From contig JALVEB010000214.1 of NCBI GenBank assembly GCA_027008705.1, forward strand, positions 1 to 57,879: 57,879 bases of DNA. The letters run 5' to 3'. Positions 1 through 12,409 of this stretch are shown one piece after another. The notes beneath the pieces are model-generated. The model saw only the letters and a list, made by a program, of their open reading frames with translations. It did no database searches and was not told the origin of the DNA. The DNA is from Sedimenticola sp. (GTDB lineage Bacteria; Pseudomonadota; Gammaproteobacteria; Chromatiales; Chromatiaceae). The stretch's first letter is position 1. Every line of letters starts with the position of its first letter. The position numbers were made by a program, and so were the translations under genes.

Positions 1-83
1 TAGCCGTGCATGATTTTGAAGATCCGCCGCCAGCGTTTCGGGTCGCTGATGTCGTAGGCGACGATGTAGGCGTGCGGTTCCAT
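1..83 (-). CDS. cas2: CRISPR-associated endoribonuclease Cas2, N-terminal 28 codons (runs off left edge)
   Basis: Translation from the ATG at 83 begins MEPHAYIVAYDISDPKRWRR, the standard Cas2 opening: a first beta strand ending in the conserved YD (Asp11), followed by the helix that starts with DPKRWRR. Cas2 is the dimeric core that bridges two Cas1 dimers in the spacer-integration complex. The gene is the last of the cas operon, 13 bp downstream of the cas4-cas1 stop, and is cut by the window edge, so its C-terminal half and any array beyond it are not visible. The assignment is secure because both motif and position fit. Confidence 0.93.
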   Translation of the reverse strand, partial: MEPHAYIVAYDISDPKRWRRIFKIMHG

Positions 84-96
84 GTGGCCTCCCGGG

Positions 97-1815
97 TCAA
101 CGGGTGATGAAGTTGGGATAGTCGGGTAGCTCACCCAGCAGGTAGCGTCCGAACAGGCGGGCTTGTAGTTCCAGCAGTCGGCGGTAGCTGATGCGGTAAC
201 CGAGTAGGGGGTGGGTGATTTCTTGCCCGAGCCTGCGCTCGAATGTCGCGATCAGGCGTTTACGCCCTTCCGGCGTCAGGTTGATGCTGCCCGCGGCTTG
301 GATGAAGTCGCTTGGGCGAACTTCACCGTTGTTGATTGCCTGGATGACGCAAGAGTCGGCCAGTAACGGGCGGAATGGCTCCATCATGTCGAGCGCCAGC
401 GCCGGTCTGCCGTAACGTGGTTGGTGGTAGAAGCCGCGATAGGGGTCGAATCCGGTGGCGGACAGGGTGATGGTCCACAGGCGTGTGAGCAGTGAGTAGG
501 CGTAGGACAGCATCGCGTTGACTGGGTCTTTCGGCGGGCGGCGGTTGCGGCCGGTGAAGTCAAAGTGGAAGCTGTCGTTGTCGTCGGGCTGGCGAATCAT
601 GCGGGGGAAGTGTTTGAAGTAGCGGGCGGCGGCCGAGCCTTCCACGCCCAGCAGGGCGTCCAGCGTATCTGCCTTGGGTACGCGTTTGATGTCGCTTTGC
701 ATGTCGGAGAGCAGGATTTTGTTGTCTTCTTCGCTTTTCCAGTTGCGCCGCAGCAGGGTGCGGCAGTTGCGGATCTTGGCTTCCACCAGCCCCTTGGCGA
801 TATGCAGGCAGGAGGCGTGTTCGAAACTTTTACGGTACTGGGCGGTTCGCAGTTCGACGTTTTTGTGGCCGGTGCCGATGGTGTGCCCCATGAACCAGCC
901 ACCGAAGCTTTGCCAGGTGACCGGGATGTTGCGTTTCATCAGTTCGTGCAGTGCCGGGGTGGTTACATAGACGTTGCCGTTGAGCACCAGTTGCGAGACT
1001 TCCATCAGGCGTGCCTTGGTGACTTTTTTGTCGTCGACGAAGATCTCCAGCGTTTCTCCGTTTTTACTGACTTTGGCGTGATGCGCCTGGACATACACGG
1101 GCAGTGCTTCGTCCCGGGCGACGAACAGGGGCCGGGGGGCGATGTCGGCGCCTTTGAAGAAGTTGATCTCGTCAGGGAGACAGATGCTCACCAGCGAGCA
1201 GCGTGGGCATTTGGGGCTGTCTTGCAGTGGTGGCGGCAGTTGGCCACCGGCGGCGATCAGGCGCAGTCCGTCGATGGCTTTATGTGTCAGGGCGATCAGC
1301 TCGTCGTCGAAGTGGACGGTTACGCGCTCGCGGCTGCCAACGTAGTAGAGGATGCCATGGTCGGATTGATATCCGTGTTCGCGTAGTAGCAACCCTTGTA
1401 CGCACAGTTGCACTCTTTCCGGATCGTAAGCGCCCTTTTCGACATGGGGGCGTTTGCCTCGCTTGTAATCGACCGGGATGACTTGGTCGCCTTCGGCTTC
1501 GATGAGGTCCAATCTGGCGATCAGGCCGAGTTTGTTGGAGGAGAGTTCCACGGAGCGGGCGTGCAGCTTTTTGTCGATGTCTTCTTCTGGCGCGGGCAGT
1601 TTGCCCCCGGGTTTGTCTACACGCCGGTGTTGGTAGCGGCCATCGGCGGTATCGGCGTTCGAACGCCATTCGCCTTGCACCCATTCCAGATAGGCCAGTC
1701 TTGGGCAATACTGGAATTCGTTGATCATGCGTGCGGGCAATAAGGGTAAATCGCCGGATAGCTCGGGAAACGGCAGCGGCAGCTCGGATTGGATGGGGGG
1801 ATTCCGTTCGGTCAT
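97..1815 (-). CDS. cas4-cas1: Cas4-Cas1 fusion, CRISPR adaptation protein
   Basis: A 572-residue protein joining two adaptation nucleases. Residues about 25-220 are Cas4 (RecB-like, Fe-S): a lone Cys37 and a C-terminal cluster Cys203/206/212 form the expected four-Cys iron-sulfur site, and GLIARLDLIE plus VPVDYKRGK-type residues (Asp103, Asp116, Lys118) form the PD-(D/E)xK core. Residues about 228-572 are Cas1, with the metal-binding Glu392 (LLGVEGSAA), His464 (GFYHQPRYG) and the Asp476/Glu479 region (ALDMMEPFRP). Cas4 trims and PAM-selects prespacers; Cas1 with Cas2 integrates them. This fusion is a hallmark of type I-G (old I-U) loci. It lies 96 bp after csb2 and 13 bp before cas2. Confidence 0.95.
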   Translation of the reverse strand: MTERNPPIQSELPLPFPELSGDLPLLPARMINEFQYCPRLAYLEWVQGEWRSNADTADGRYQHRRVDKPGGKLPAPEEDIDKKLHARSVELSSNKLGLIARLDLIEAEGDQVIPVDYKRGKRPHVEKGAYDPERVQLCVQGLLLREHGYQSDHGILYYVGSRERVTVHFDDELIALTHKAIDGLRLIAAGGQLPPPLQDSPKCPRCSLVSICLPDEINFFKGADIAPRPLFVARDEALPVYVQAHHAKVSKNGETLEIFVDDKKVTKARLMEVSQLVLNGNVYVTTPALHELMKRNIPVTWQSFGGWFMGHTIGTGHKNVELRTAQYRKSFEHASCLHIAKGLVEAKIRNCRTLLRRNWKSEEDNKILLSDMQSDIKRVPKADTLDALLGVEGSAAARYFKHFPRMIRQPDDNDSFHFDFTGRNRRPPKDPVNAMLSYAYSLLTRLWTITLSATGFDPYRGFYHQPRYGRPALALDMMEPFRPLLADSCVIQAINNGEVRPSDFIQAAGSINLTPEGRKRLIATFERRLGQEITHPLLGYRISYRRLLELQARLFGRYLLGELPDYPNFITR

Positions 1816-1911
1816 GAGTCCTTGTTTGGTCTGGATTGCTTGAAGCGAAACCGGAATTGGCTTCGGCTATTAAGCATAGTCCAGAATTCGAGAATGGAAA
1901 GGAATAATCCT

Positions 1912-3447
1912 CTATATGTTCTCATTCTCGGGCCGAAACAGGCCTAATCCGAAATGGCATGCGTACCCCAGTGCCAACGGTCCTTGCGGGCTTTTATCGA
2001 AATGCAAGCGTAACAGGCGGCCGCGCTGGTCAGCTGGATTGTTTGGTTTTCCCTTACGGAAACGATGGAAATCAAGGTTGCGGATGCGTTTCCCTCGAAT
2101 CTCCAGGCTGGGGAGTATCTCCAGTCGGCTTGGTTCGGAAATGCCTCGTAGCTTGCATTCCTTTTGGATAAAGCCGAGTAGTTGGGTATCCAGCGGTCGG
2201 TTTTTCTTGGTGTGCCAAGGCGCTAGGTAAGGTGTGGCGCTGATCCAGGTATTCGCGTCCGGATTGATCAGCGAGGTATCGTGGAAAAGCTCGGCTGAAC
2301 CCATGGCTTCCAGCAGTATTTTGTATTCGACACCTTTGCGATGTTCCCAGAGTTTTCCCAGGCGGCGCAGGGCCTTTTGCGCGTTGCTGGAGAACCCTCC
2401 CGGGGCATGCACGATGATGTGATCGATCAGGCCATCCGCATCGGCGTCTTCCGGCAGATAGAATGCGTGTTTGTGACGATTCTTGTCGGGCAGGTTATGA
2501 CCGGATAATTCCATTGGGACTTGGCCATCGAACAGCTTACCCGCTCGACCCGTCAGGGCGCGGCGAAACCATTCGCCAATGCGCAGGCTGTCTTCGATGC
2601 GCGGCAGCGGCTTGCCTTGAAGGATGAAGCGGGCTGTCGTGGCGGGTGTCGCTTTGTTGCTGGGTAGGGTAAAGCGGACTCGCAGGCAGTCGATGGGGCG
2701 CTGGTAGCTGACATCGCGGGATGCCGGTGGCCGGCTCCAGCCACTTTTCTGATAGTCGGCGGTGTCCAGCGACAGGGCTTCGACGAGTGTTTCCGGCAGG
2801 GTTTTCAATAGCCGCTTTTTCACCGCGCCCTTGGCCGATTGCGCATGAGCGTCGATCAGGCGTTGGCGTAGCAGGGTATGTCGAGCGGCTGGTAAGGGCG
2901 CAAGGAGTTGGATGATTTCCTGGGGTTCGCCATCGGCGTTGATCACTTCGTTTCCGGGACGGCAGTTAATGTTCTGTATTGCGGTTTCTGCTTCTGTGTC
3001 ATTCATTCGGTAAGCCTCTACCCAGCTTTCGGCCCGACCCAGATAGCCGAGCTTTGGTAGCAGTTCGTCCAGCAAGGCGTTCAGGTCGTCACTCAGTTCC
3101 AGTTCCGGCCAAATTGCCATCAGTCGGGCATCGCTGTCGAGTCGCGCGAAGGCGTCGAATACCAGCGAGGTCTTGCCATCGTATTTTGGCATGTAGTGTC
3201 GACTGTGGTTATGTACCGCGGGCGGCAGGTGATAGGCCGGAGGGGCTTCGCTCAAGGCGTCCATGAGTGCCGCCAGTTTCGCTTGCGGGAAACATTGCGG
3301 GTCGGCCTTGTGATGCCAGCAGGCGATCAAGGCGCGTTGAATACGCCAGGGCGACGGCGGCCATTCGAGGTCGGCCTCGTTGACATGTCGACCCCAGGGG
3401 GTCGCATGGTAACGCCCGGCGGGGAATTGAAAGGCGATGGCAAGCAT
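1912..3447 (-). CDS. csb2: Csb2 (GSU0054 family), type I-G Cas5-Cas6 fusion
   Basis: A 511-residue RAMP-type protein opening MLAIAFQFPAGRYHATPWG with EWPPSPWRIQRAL soon after, the characteristic N-terminus of Csb2. The C-terminus carries a glycine-rich RAMP loop (ALGYACHFGLGLF). In type I-G systems this one polypeptide combines Cas5 (5'-handle capping in Cascade) with Cas6 (pre-crRNA cleavage). It would be the crRNA-processing enzyme here, since no separate cas6 is seen. His residues around HNHSRHYMP near residue 85 could contribute to catalysis, but that is inference. Its ATG lies 2 bp after the csb1 stop, so the two are almost certainly translated together. Confidence 0.9.
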   Translation of the reverse strand: MLAIAFQFPAGRYHATPWGRHVNEADLEWPPSPWRIQRALIACWHHKADPQCFPQAKLAALMDALSEAPPAYHLPPAVHNHSRHYMPKYDGKTSLVFDAFARLDSDARLMAIWPELELSDDLNALLDELLPKLGYLGRAESWVEAYRMNDTEAETAIQNINCRPGNEVINADGEPQEIIQLLAPLPAARHTLLRQRLIDAHAQSAKGAVKKRLLKTLPETLVEALSLDTADYQKSGWSRPPASRDVSYQRPIDCLRVRFTLPSNKATPATTARFILQGKPLPRIEDSLRIGEWFRRALTGRAGKLFDGQVPMELSGHNLPDKNRHKHAFYLPEDADADGLIDHIIVHAPGGFSSNAQKALRRLGKLWEHRKGVEYKILLEAMGSAELFHDTSLINPDANTWISATPYLAPWHTKKNRPLDTQLLGFIQKECKLRGISEPSRLEILPSLEIRGKRIRNLDFHRFRKGKPNNPADQRGRLLRLHFDKSPQGPLALGYACHFGLGLFRPENENI

Positions 3448-3449
3448 AT

Positions 3450-6560
<3,111 letters not shown>

Positions 6561-6564
<4 letters not shown>

Positions 6565-8984
6565 CGTTGTTCCTCTCTGGATGCCCGCCAATCGGCGATG
6601 CGAACCAGCATCTCCAGCCAGGCGAGTCTGAAGGGACCTAGCTCGTTCAACAGATTTTGGGTGCGGCTGGCCCAGGATGCACCGCTTTCACCCTCACCCA
6701 GCGCCATGACATCCAGGCGTAGGCGGGTTTCCGGCAGATGCTCGCCATCGAAATGCAGTTCGGGCAGCCGGTCGCCCTCCCAGACGCCGCGCGCGTGGGC
6801 ACGGCCGTCGGCGGGAGATCGTTCATTGGGCAGCGCGCGTATGCCCATGCGCACCTTGCCGTGGTGCGCGGCAATCAGGTAGGCGATGAGGTCGCTGTTG
6901 TCGTCTTCGGGGTGATGCGCCAGCCAGGCCAGCGCCGAGGCCAGTTCATGGCGAAAACCACGGCGGCTTTGCAGGCGGGGCATGTCGCCTTCGCAAACCA
7001 CATAATCGGGCCAGTCGGGGCTGTTTGCGATGCGTTCGCCATCAGATTTTGCCCAGTATCGACCGATGTATTTGTCTGTGTGCGGATGCCAGGCAATGAG
7101 CATATTCTGGAAGGCGGCGTGTGCCTTGCCGACATCGTGCCAGCGGGCGGCGCGCACGACGGCTTCAGCCAGTTCTGTTTCGTGCAGCGACTTACAGAGC
7201 TTGCTGGCCGCCGAGGCCACATCCCCAAGATGTTGGTCCAGTGGTACGAAACGGCCGAGGAGGGTGTCCCGGTCGTCGCTGTCGCTTTCCGGAACTTGTT
7301 TGCCTGCCTCAAGGGGCTGAAGCGGGTTCTTCTTGTCGATGTACCTCGCCTTGAATCCAAGCAACGGCGAGTAGCCGCCGTCACTGGCGCGCAGCAGCAA
7401 CGTCTGACCGGGGCGAACCTGATTGGCGGCCTGCGGGCGCCAGGCACGTGAAATGATGTCCCAGGCGTAGGCGTCGGCCTTCTTCAGATGGGCTTGGATC
7501 TGGCTGATCGACACCGGACACAGCTCGTTGCGATCTGGCGCGGGCTGTTCGTCCGGCTTTTTATCGAATTCCCGCCAGAACACCTGAACCGGGGGTGTGC
7601 CGCCATCACGGATATAGGGCGATACATCGATATCGAAGCCGGACAGGTCGGCATCGGTATTGAACAGCTCCAGCAGATCCTTGCGGCGTAAAACTGGGTA
7701 CAAGGGTTGGGCTTCATCGACAGTCGGCAGGCCGGCCGCCGAGGCGGAGGTTAGGTTGGTGAGTTTATGCCTGGCGGCGTTCAGGGCTTCATCCGTGTAT
7801 GGTGGGGCCAGTTTGCTATCGCTTTCGATGTCGATGACATGAATTGGCGCCAGGGCGTGCTCTCCCGCCCGGTTGCAGCGGCCGAAACGTTGCACCAGTG
7901 AGGCCCATGGCGCCAGCTCGGTAAATAGGGTGTGGCTGGAGATGTCGACTCCGGCTTCGATCGCCTGGGTTGCGATGATGATGCGGTTTTCGTGGCTTTC
8001 GGCCTGGGTCAGGCGTTTATTCAGTTGCTGGCGATCGCCAGCGCGGAAGCGGCTATGGACGAGCAGGATCTCTGGTGCGTCGTCCTGTTTTTTCAGGTGC
8101 TTCATGAACTGTTCGCTCAATGCCTGGGCGCGTTCCACCGTATTGAGTATGACTAGCGTGGTTTGCCCTGTGTGATGTTGCAGGATCTCGTCACGCAGTT
8201 GTTGGATATAGGCCTTGGCTTGGGTCTTGGCGGTGTCGGTCGTCAAACGCGTTTCAGTGAAGGCGAGCGGCTTGTTGGCTCCACGACGCTTGCGGATGGC
8301 ATCGGACTGCTTTTCGTCATCATCCAATGTCAGCTTGCGTAGCTTGGTCAGGTAGGGGCGGAAGTCGATGCTGTTCATCCATGCGCTGTTCAGCGTGGCA
8401 GAAACCCACAGGGATCGGGCGCTGCCCGCCATCGCCGATGATCGTCGGAAGGCATCCAGTTGGGTCGATGTAGGCAGGCCGGCACCCATTAATTGCACCT
8501 CGTCGAACACCCACAGGGCGTCGTTGTGCAATTGAGCAAAATCGATAGGCCAACGATAGCGGCTCATGCCATAGCCGCGCATCAGGGCGCGAGACAGCAG
8601 CATGTCTTGCGTGCCGATGAGGATCTGATCCCGCTCTGGGTTTTCGCTCCACGTCTTCATGTCGCTTTCGCCCCCCATCAGCAGATGAACGGGTACGTTC
8701 TCGCCGAGCCGGGTCAGCCAGCTTTTGATGCTGTCGTGAGTCTGTTCGACCAATACCCGCATGGGCAGGCACCAGATGAGTCGGCGCGGGGTGTCCGGAT
8801 CGTTTTGTTTGCGTCGTTTGTACAGCCATGCGAGCGTGACAGCAGCGGTTTTTCCAAGGCCGGTGGGAATTTCCAGGGTGTCTGGCCAGGGTTGCCCGGC
8901 CAAACGTTGTTGGTAGGGGTAGGGAGTGATCCCGCCGGTTGCCCGTTTGAACCAAGTGGAGTAGTCGGGAGTTTCGCTATTCAC
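6561..8984 (-). CDS. cas3: Cas3 helicase-nuclease, type I-G arrangement (helicase first, HD last)
   Basis: An 807-residue interference nuclease. The DExH helicase comes first: Walker A PTGLGKTAAV at about 40-49, DEVQ at 161-164, and motif VI-like LVQRFGRCNRAGE. The HD nuclease is C-terminal: ARWHDVGKAH with the HD pair near 616-617, FRHELASALAW, and IAAHHGKVR. Most Cas3 proteins have HD at the N-terminus; the reversed order is typical of type I-G. It is the first gene of the operon, and its stop overlaps csx17 as ATGA. All catalytic motifs look intact, so the interference module appears functional. Confidence 0.93.
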
Positions 8985-9068
8985 GCTTTCGATCCTTGTT
9001 CCAGGTGTTTTGCAGTACGTCGTGATTCTCAGGCGACGTGTCCCAATGCCTAATCATAGCGATGGTAC

Positions 9069-9087
9069 TGGCTCAAAAGCTGAGCCA
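9069..9087. other. Perfect hairpin upstream of cas3
   Basis: TGGCTCA-AAAGC-TGAGCCA is a perfect 7-bp stem with a 5-base loop in the 180-bp space between cas3 (start 8984) and the small ORF ending at 9165. No T-run follows on either strand, so it is not a clear terminator. It may sit in the cas operon leader or promoter region, but I see no convincing promoter pair beside it. Confidence 0.4.
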
Positions 9088-9164
9088 CCCCATCCTGGTT
9101 TTGTAAACAATTGTGCCAAGTTCCGCGATTCACATGGCTTTTTGACAGTGGGAATATGCGCCAA

Positions 9165-9326
9165 TCAGCGCCGAAACCCGTTTTTGCGATACCACTCCAA
9201 CAGGTGCCGATAGCCGGGCCAGAAGGGCGCGCGGGCGGTGCGTGGCTGGTTATTGCTGGTGGCGAGAAAGGGGATCGACCACAGGGCGAGGCGCCACGGG
9301 GCGATGCGGATGCGGGGTGGTTTCAT
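9165..9326 (-). CDS. Hypothetical 53-residue protein, translationally coupled to the upstream glycosyltransferase
   Basis: The ATG at 9326 overlaps the stop of the large glycosyltransferase gene as ATGA, the usual sign of coupled translation. The product is basic and Trp/Pro-rich, starts MKPPRIRIAPWRLALW and ends LLEWYRKNGFRR. I do not recognise a family. The segment IAPWRLAL resembles IAPWQSAL near the C-terminus of the upstream protein, so this may be a degenerate duplicated tail and not an independent gene. Coding status is uncertain. Confidence 0.4.
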   Translation of the reverse strand: MKPPRIRIAPWRLALWSIPFLATSNNQPRTARAPFWPGYRHLLEWYRKNGFRR

Positions 9327-12300
9327 GGGGTTTCCTTGGCGCGGGTTTGGCGGCGCAGTTTTAGCCAGCGGAAAACGAAGGGCCAGATTGGGGTCGGGAG
9401 GTGGATGAACAGGGCGGATTGCCACGGGGCGATGGCGAGACGCTGGATCAGATGGCGCGGGCGGGCGAGGTCGCGCCAGCGCAGGGGGGCGTCGAGCAGG
9501 TTCAGGGTGTGGTCGTGGCCAAAATCCTCGCTGTGGGCGAGGCGGGTCAGTTGGGTGACTTCTTCCCGGGTGGGGTAGATCACCATGCGTTCGATCAGGG
9601 CGCGGGCGTAGGGTTTCAGGTCGTCGAAGCCGAGTCCGGTGAGGGTCTGTATGGTAAGGAAATCAGGCTGTAGGGAGAGCACGCCGCGATGGAGTTCGGC
9701 AATCTTCGGGTTGCTGGCGAGTTCCTGCCGGCGATCCGGGCTGTCGTCATTCTTTAGCAGGGGCTCGATCCGGCCGTTGTGTTCGCGGTAGCCGAGGGTG
9801 GTGGCTTCGAGCGAGCGCGCGCCCTGTTCGAAGAGTTCCTCGAACTCGCCGGCGACTTTCCAGGTTTTCGGGTCGCGTCTGGCGTCGTAGAGAAGCCCTT
9901 CGATGTGGTCTGGGCCGTTGTCGTCGTGGATCTCGCCGACGTAGGCGAAGTAGTAGCCGAGCAGGCGCGGGAAGTCTTTACGCGTGCCGAAGGCGTCGCG
10001 CAGAAAGCGTTGGATGGTGCCGTTCCAGCCGATATCCACCAACGCGACGGCGGGATGCCCAAAAAAGCCGATCTGTTCCAGGTAGGCTTCGAGGTGGTCG
10101 CGCGCGCGTTGGCCGGCGGCGCGCAGGCGGGCATCTACCTCGGGGTCGGCAAGAAAGGCGCGCAGGCGCGGGTCGGCGGCGGAGGCGAGGGGCGCGCCAA
10201 GTTCTTTGAAGCCGTGGCGGCGTGCGCTGTCGCGGAAGTCATCGGGGTTCAGCGCGAAGGTTTTGAGGATGGAGAGCAAGCCTTGTTGCTTGGGGTTGAG
10301 CAGGGCGACCGCGGCTTGTTCCTCACGCATGCCGTTGGCGATCGCGGCGGCGGCGATTGCGCGGCGCGAGGCGTAGAGGTAGGCGGATGGCGGCAGTTGC
10401 GCGTGATCTGGGCGCTGCTGGTAGAGTTGGTGGAAGAGGTAGCCATCACGGGCGACGAAGAATACCTGTGCCGGGCGTTCGTTTCGCAGGCGCTCGACCA
10501 GGCCGGCGAGGAAGGCACAGAACACCGGGCCGAGCCGCCAGCGGCCATAGTCGAAGAAAAAACCAGGCTCATCGGGCATATCGGCGGATGGCGGGCTGTT
10601 TTCGAGGCAGTCGAAGAACCAGTTGCCGGGCCAGATCGCGCCGCGCTCGCGCATCTCCCAGGCGATGCGTTGACGCGCGCGGCGGCGCAGTTCAGCGGGT
10701 TCGCGCAGCCATACGCCGCGCACGCCGGCGCGGATAGGCGCGAGGTGGTCGGAGTGGGCGTTGTCGCCAAGGTGCAGGAGTTGATCGGCCTTCCAGCCGT
10801 GCTCGCTGAGCAGGTGTTCGAAGAGTTTTCCGGAGTGTTTGCATAGGCCGGTCTCGGAGGAGACGTGGACGGCGTCGAGCAGATCGAGCAGGCCGTTGGC
10901 ATCGAGCAGGGCGCGGAGCTGGCGTTCGCCAAGGTACATATCGGAGGTGGCGATTACCGCGAGGCCGCGCGCGCGCAGCCATTCGAGCAGGGCGCGGGCG
11001 CCGGGCCGGGCGTAGAGCGCGCGTTGCTCCATCTCTTGCTCGATGGTCTGGATGGCGGCCTCGATGGTGGTGGCTTCGGTCCCGCTGAGTTGGGCGATGG
11101 CGCTGGCCCAGTCGCGCGCCAGTTCGTCGAAGTGGCATTCGCCATCGCCGCCGCCGATGCGCGCGGCTTCGCGCAGGCGCGCTTCGGCCTGTTCGCGCAG
11201 GGCATGCAGTTGGGCGCCGCCAAGTCCCAGGTGCAGGCGCTGCTCCAGCTCGCGCGCAACGGCTTGCTGGATGGCCTCGGGCGGCTCGACCCGGCGCGCC
11301 AGCAGGGTGTCGAATACATCGAAGGAGACCGCGGCCAGGCGGCCGCCCGCGGCCTCGATCAAGGGGCGCAAGGCGTCGAGCGAGTCGATGGTTTCGCCGG
11401 ATGGCCTGCGAAGCCGCCGCCCCAGTGCGATCAGGCCGCGCGCGGGTTGCAGCAGGCGGTAGCCGAGGCGGAAGCTGGTGCTGTGCCGTATCGCTTCTGC
11501 CTCGGCGCGCGAGGCCGCCAGGCGGGCGCGGAGTTGGGCGAGTTCATCGTTCAGGGTCTGGAGATCTTGCTCTTTGGTGCGTAGTTCTTGATCCTTCAGG
11601 TAGATCCGGTGCCGGTAGACGCCTTCCAGCCAGCGTGCCTGTTCCCGCATTTGGTCGGCCAGCTGGGGGATCGCGCGCGCGGCGCTGGCGCTGGTCTGAA
11701 TCGTCGCGGCCTGTTCGCGCAGCAGGTCCAGGGTTTCGTTGATTGCGGCGCTTGGCGCCTCGGTGATGGTGTTGCCTGCGTGCAGACGGTAGTCAAGCAG
11801 TTGTTCGCGCACCAGCCGGGTGGGGGCATGCAGCACGGCGCGCAGCGCGAAGTCGTAGTCGTGCACATAACGTTGCGCGCGGAAGCCGCCCAGCGCTTGG
11901 TACAGCGCGTGAGAAAAGAAGAGGTTGGAGGTGCCGATCAGCAGGTTTCCCGCGCACAGCGCGGTAAGCAGGTCGCCATCCGCGCTGTGGATGGCGAGCA
12001 GTTTTTCGTAGTGCGCCAGCCAGTCTTGGTTTTGTTGGCCGATCAATCGGACCTCAGTCGCCAACAGTTGGGGCTGTGCCGGGTCTTGCGCGGCGTCCAA
12101 CAGGCGTTCGAGCCTTTCCGGGTGGTAGCGGTCGTCGGAATTCAGGATGCTCAGCCATTCACCGCGCGCCTGTTTCAGGCCCTCGTTCAGGGTGGCGTGC
12201 GCGCCCTGGTTATTGGTATGGCGCTGGGCGCGCAGGCGTGGATCATCGATGGATTGGATGATGCTCCAGGAATCGTCGCCCGAGGCGTCGTCGATGACGA

Positions 12301-12409
12301 TCAGCTCCAGATCGGCCAGGCTTTGTTCCAACACGCTGGTGATCGCTTCCCCGATGAAGCGCGCGTGGTTGTAGGAGGGGATGACGACGCTGATGCGGGG
12401 CGTACTCAT
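9323..12409 (-). CDS. Multidomain GT2 glycosyltransferase with coiled coil and COG5610-type HAD region
   Basis: A 1028-residue protein starting MSTPRISVVIPSYNHARFIG. Residues about 1-230 are a GT-A family 2 glycosyltransferase (VVIPSYN, VIDDASGDDS, and a DXD-like SDD at 91-93). A coiled-coil linker spans about 265-310. Residues about 355-580 are a HAD phosphatase: DVFDTLL nucleophile motif at 364-370, TSDMY, and LGDNAHSDH. The remainder (VFFVARDGYLFHQLY, ALVDIGWNGTIQ) matches the second half of COG5610-type proteins found in O-antigen and capsule loci. It probably builds or trims a surface polysaccharide in the cytoplasm. The frame is open another 440 bp upstream, but that part is antisense-free overlap with comM; the ATG at 12409 overlaps the comM stop (ATGA). 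Confidence 0.82.
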   Translation of the reverse strand: MSTPRISVVIPSYNHARFIGEAITSVLEQSLADLELIVIDDASGDDSWSIIQSIDDPRLRAQRHTNNQGAHATLNEGLKQARGEWLSILNSDDRYHPERLERLLDAAQDPAQPQLLATEVRLIGQQNQDWLAHYEKLLAIHSADGDLLTALCAGNLLIGTSNLFFSHALYQALGGFRAQRYVHDYDFALRAVLHAPTRLVREQLLDYRLHAGNTITEAPSAAINETLDLLREQAATIQTSASAARAIPQLADQMREQARWLEGVYRHRIYLKDQELRTKEQDLQTLNDELAQLRARLAASRAEAEAIRHSTSFRLGYRLLQPARGLIALGRRLRRPSGETIDSLDALRPLIEAAGGRLAAVSFDVFDTLLARRVEPPEAIQQAVARELEQRLHLGLGGAQLHALREQAEARLREAARIGGGDGECHFDELARDWASAIAQLSGTEATTIEAAIQTIEQEMEQRALYARPGARALLEWLRARGLAVIATSDMYLGERQLRALLDANGLLDLLDAVHVSSETGLCKHSGKLFEHLLSEHGWKADQLLHLGDNAHSDHLAPIRAGVRGVWLREPAELRRRARQRIAWEMRERGAIWPGNWFFDCLENSPPSADMPDEPGFFFDYGRWRLGPVFCAFLAGLVERLRNERPAQVFFVARDGYLFHQLYQQRPDHAQLPPSAYLYASRRAIAAAAIANGMREEQAAVALLNPKQQGLLSILKTFALNPDDFRDSARRHGFKELGAPLASAADPRLRAFLADPEVDARLRAAGQRARDHLEAYLEQIGFFGHPAVALVDIGWNGTIQRFLRDAFGTRKDFPRLLGYYFAYVGEIHDDNGPDHIEGLLYDARRDPKTWKVAGEFEELFEQGARSLEATTLGYREHNGRIEPLLKNDDSPDRRQELASNPKIAELHRGVLSLQPDFLTIQTLTGLGFDDLKPYARALIERMVIYPTREEVTQLTRLAHSEDFGHDHTLNLLDAPLRWRDLARPRHLIQRLAIAPWQSALFIHLPTPIWPFVFRWLKLRRQTRAKETP

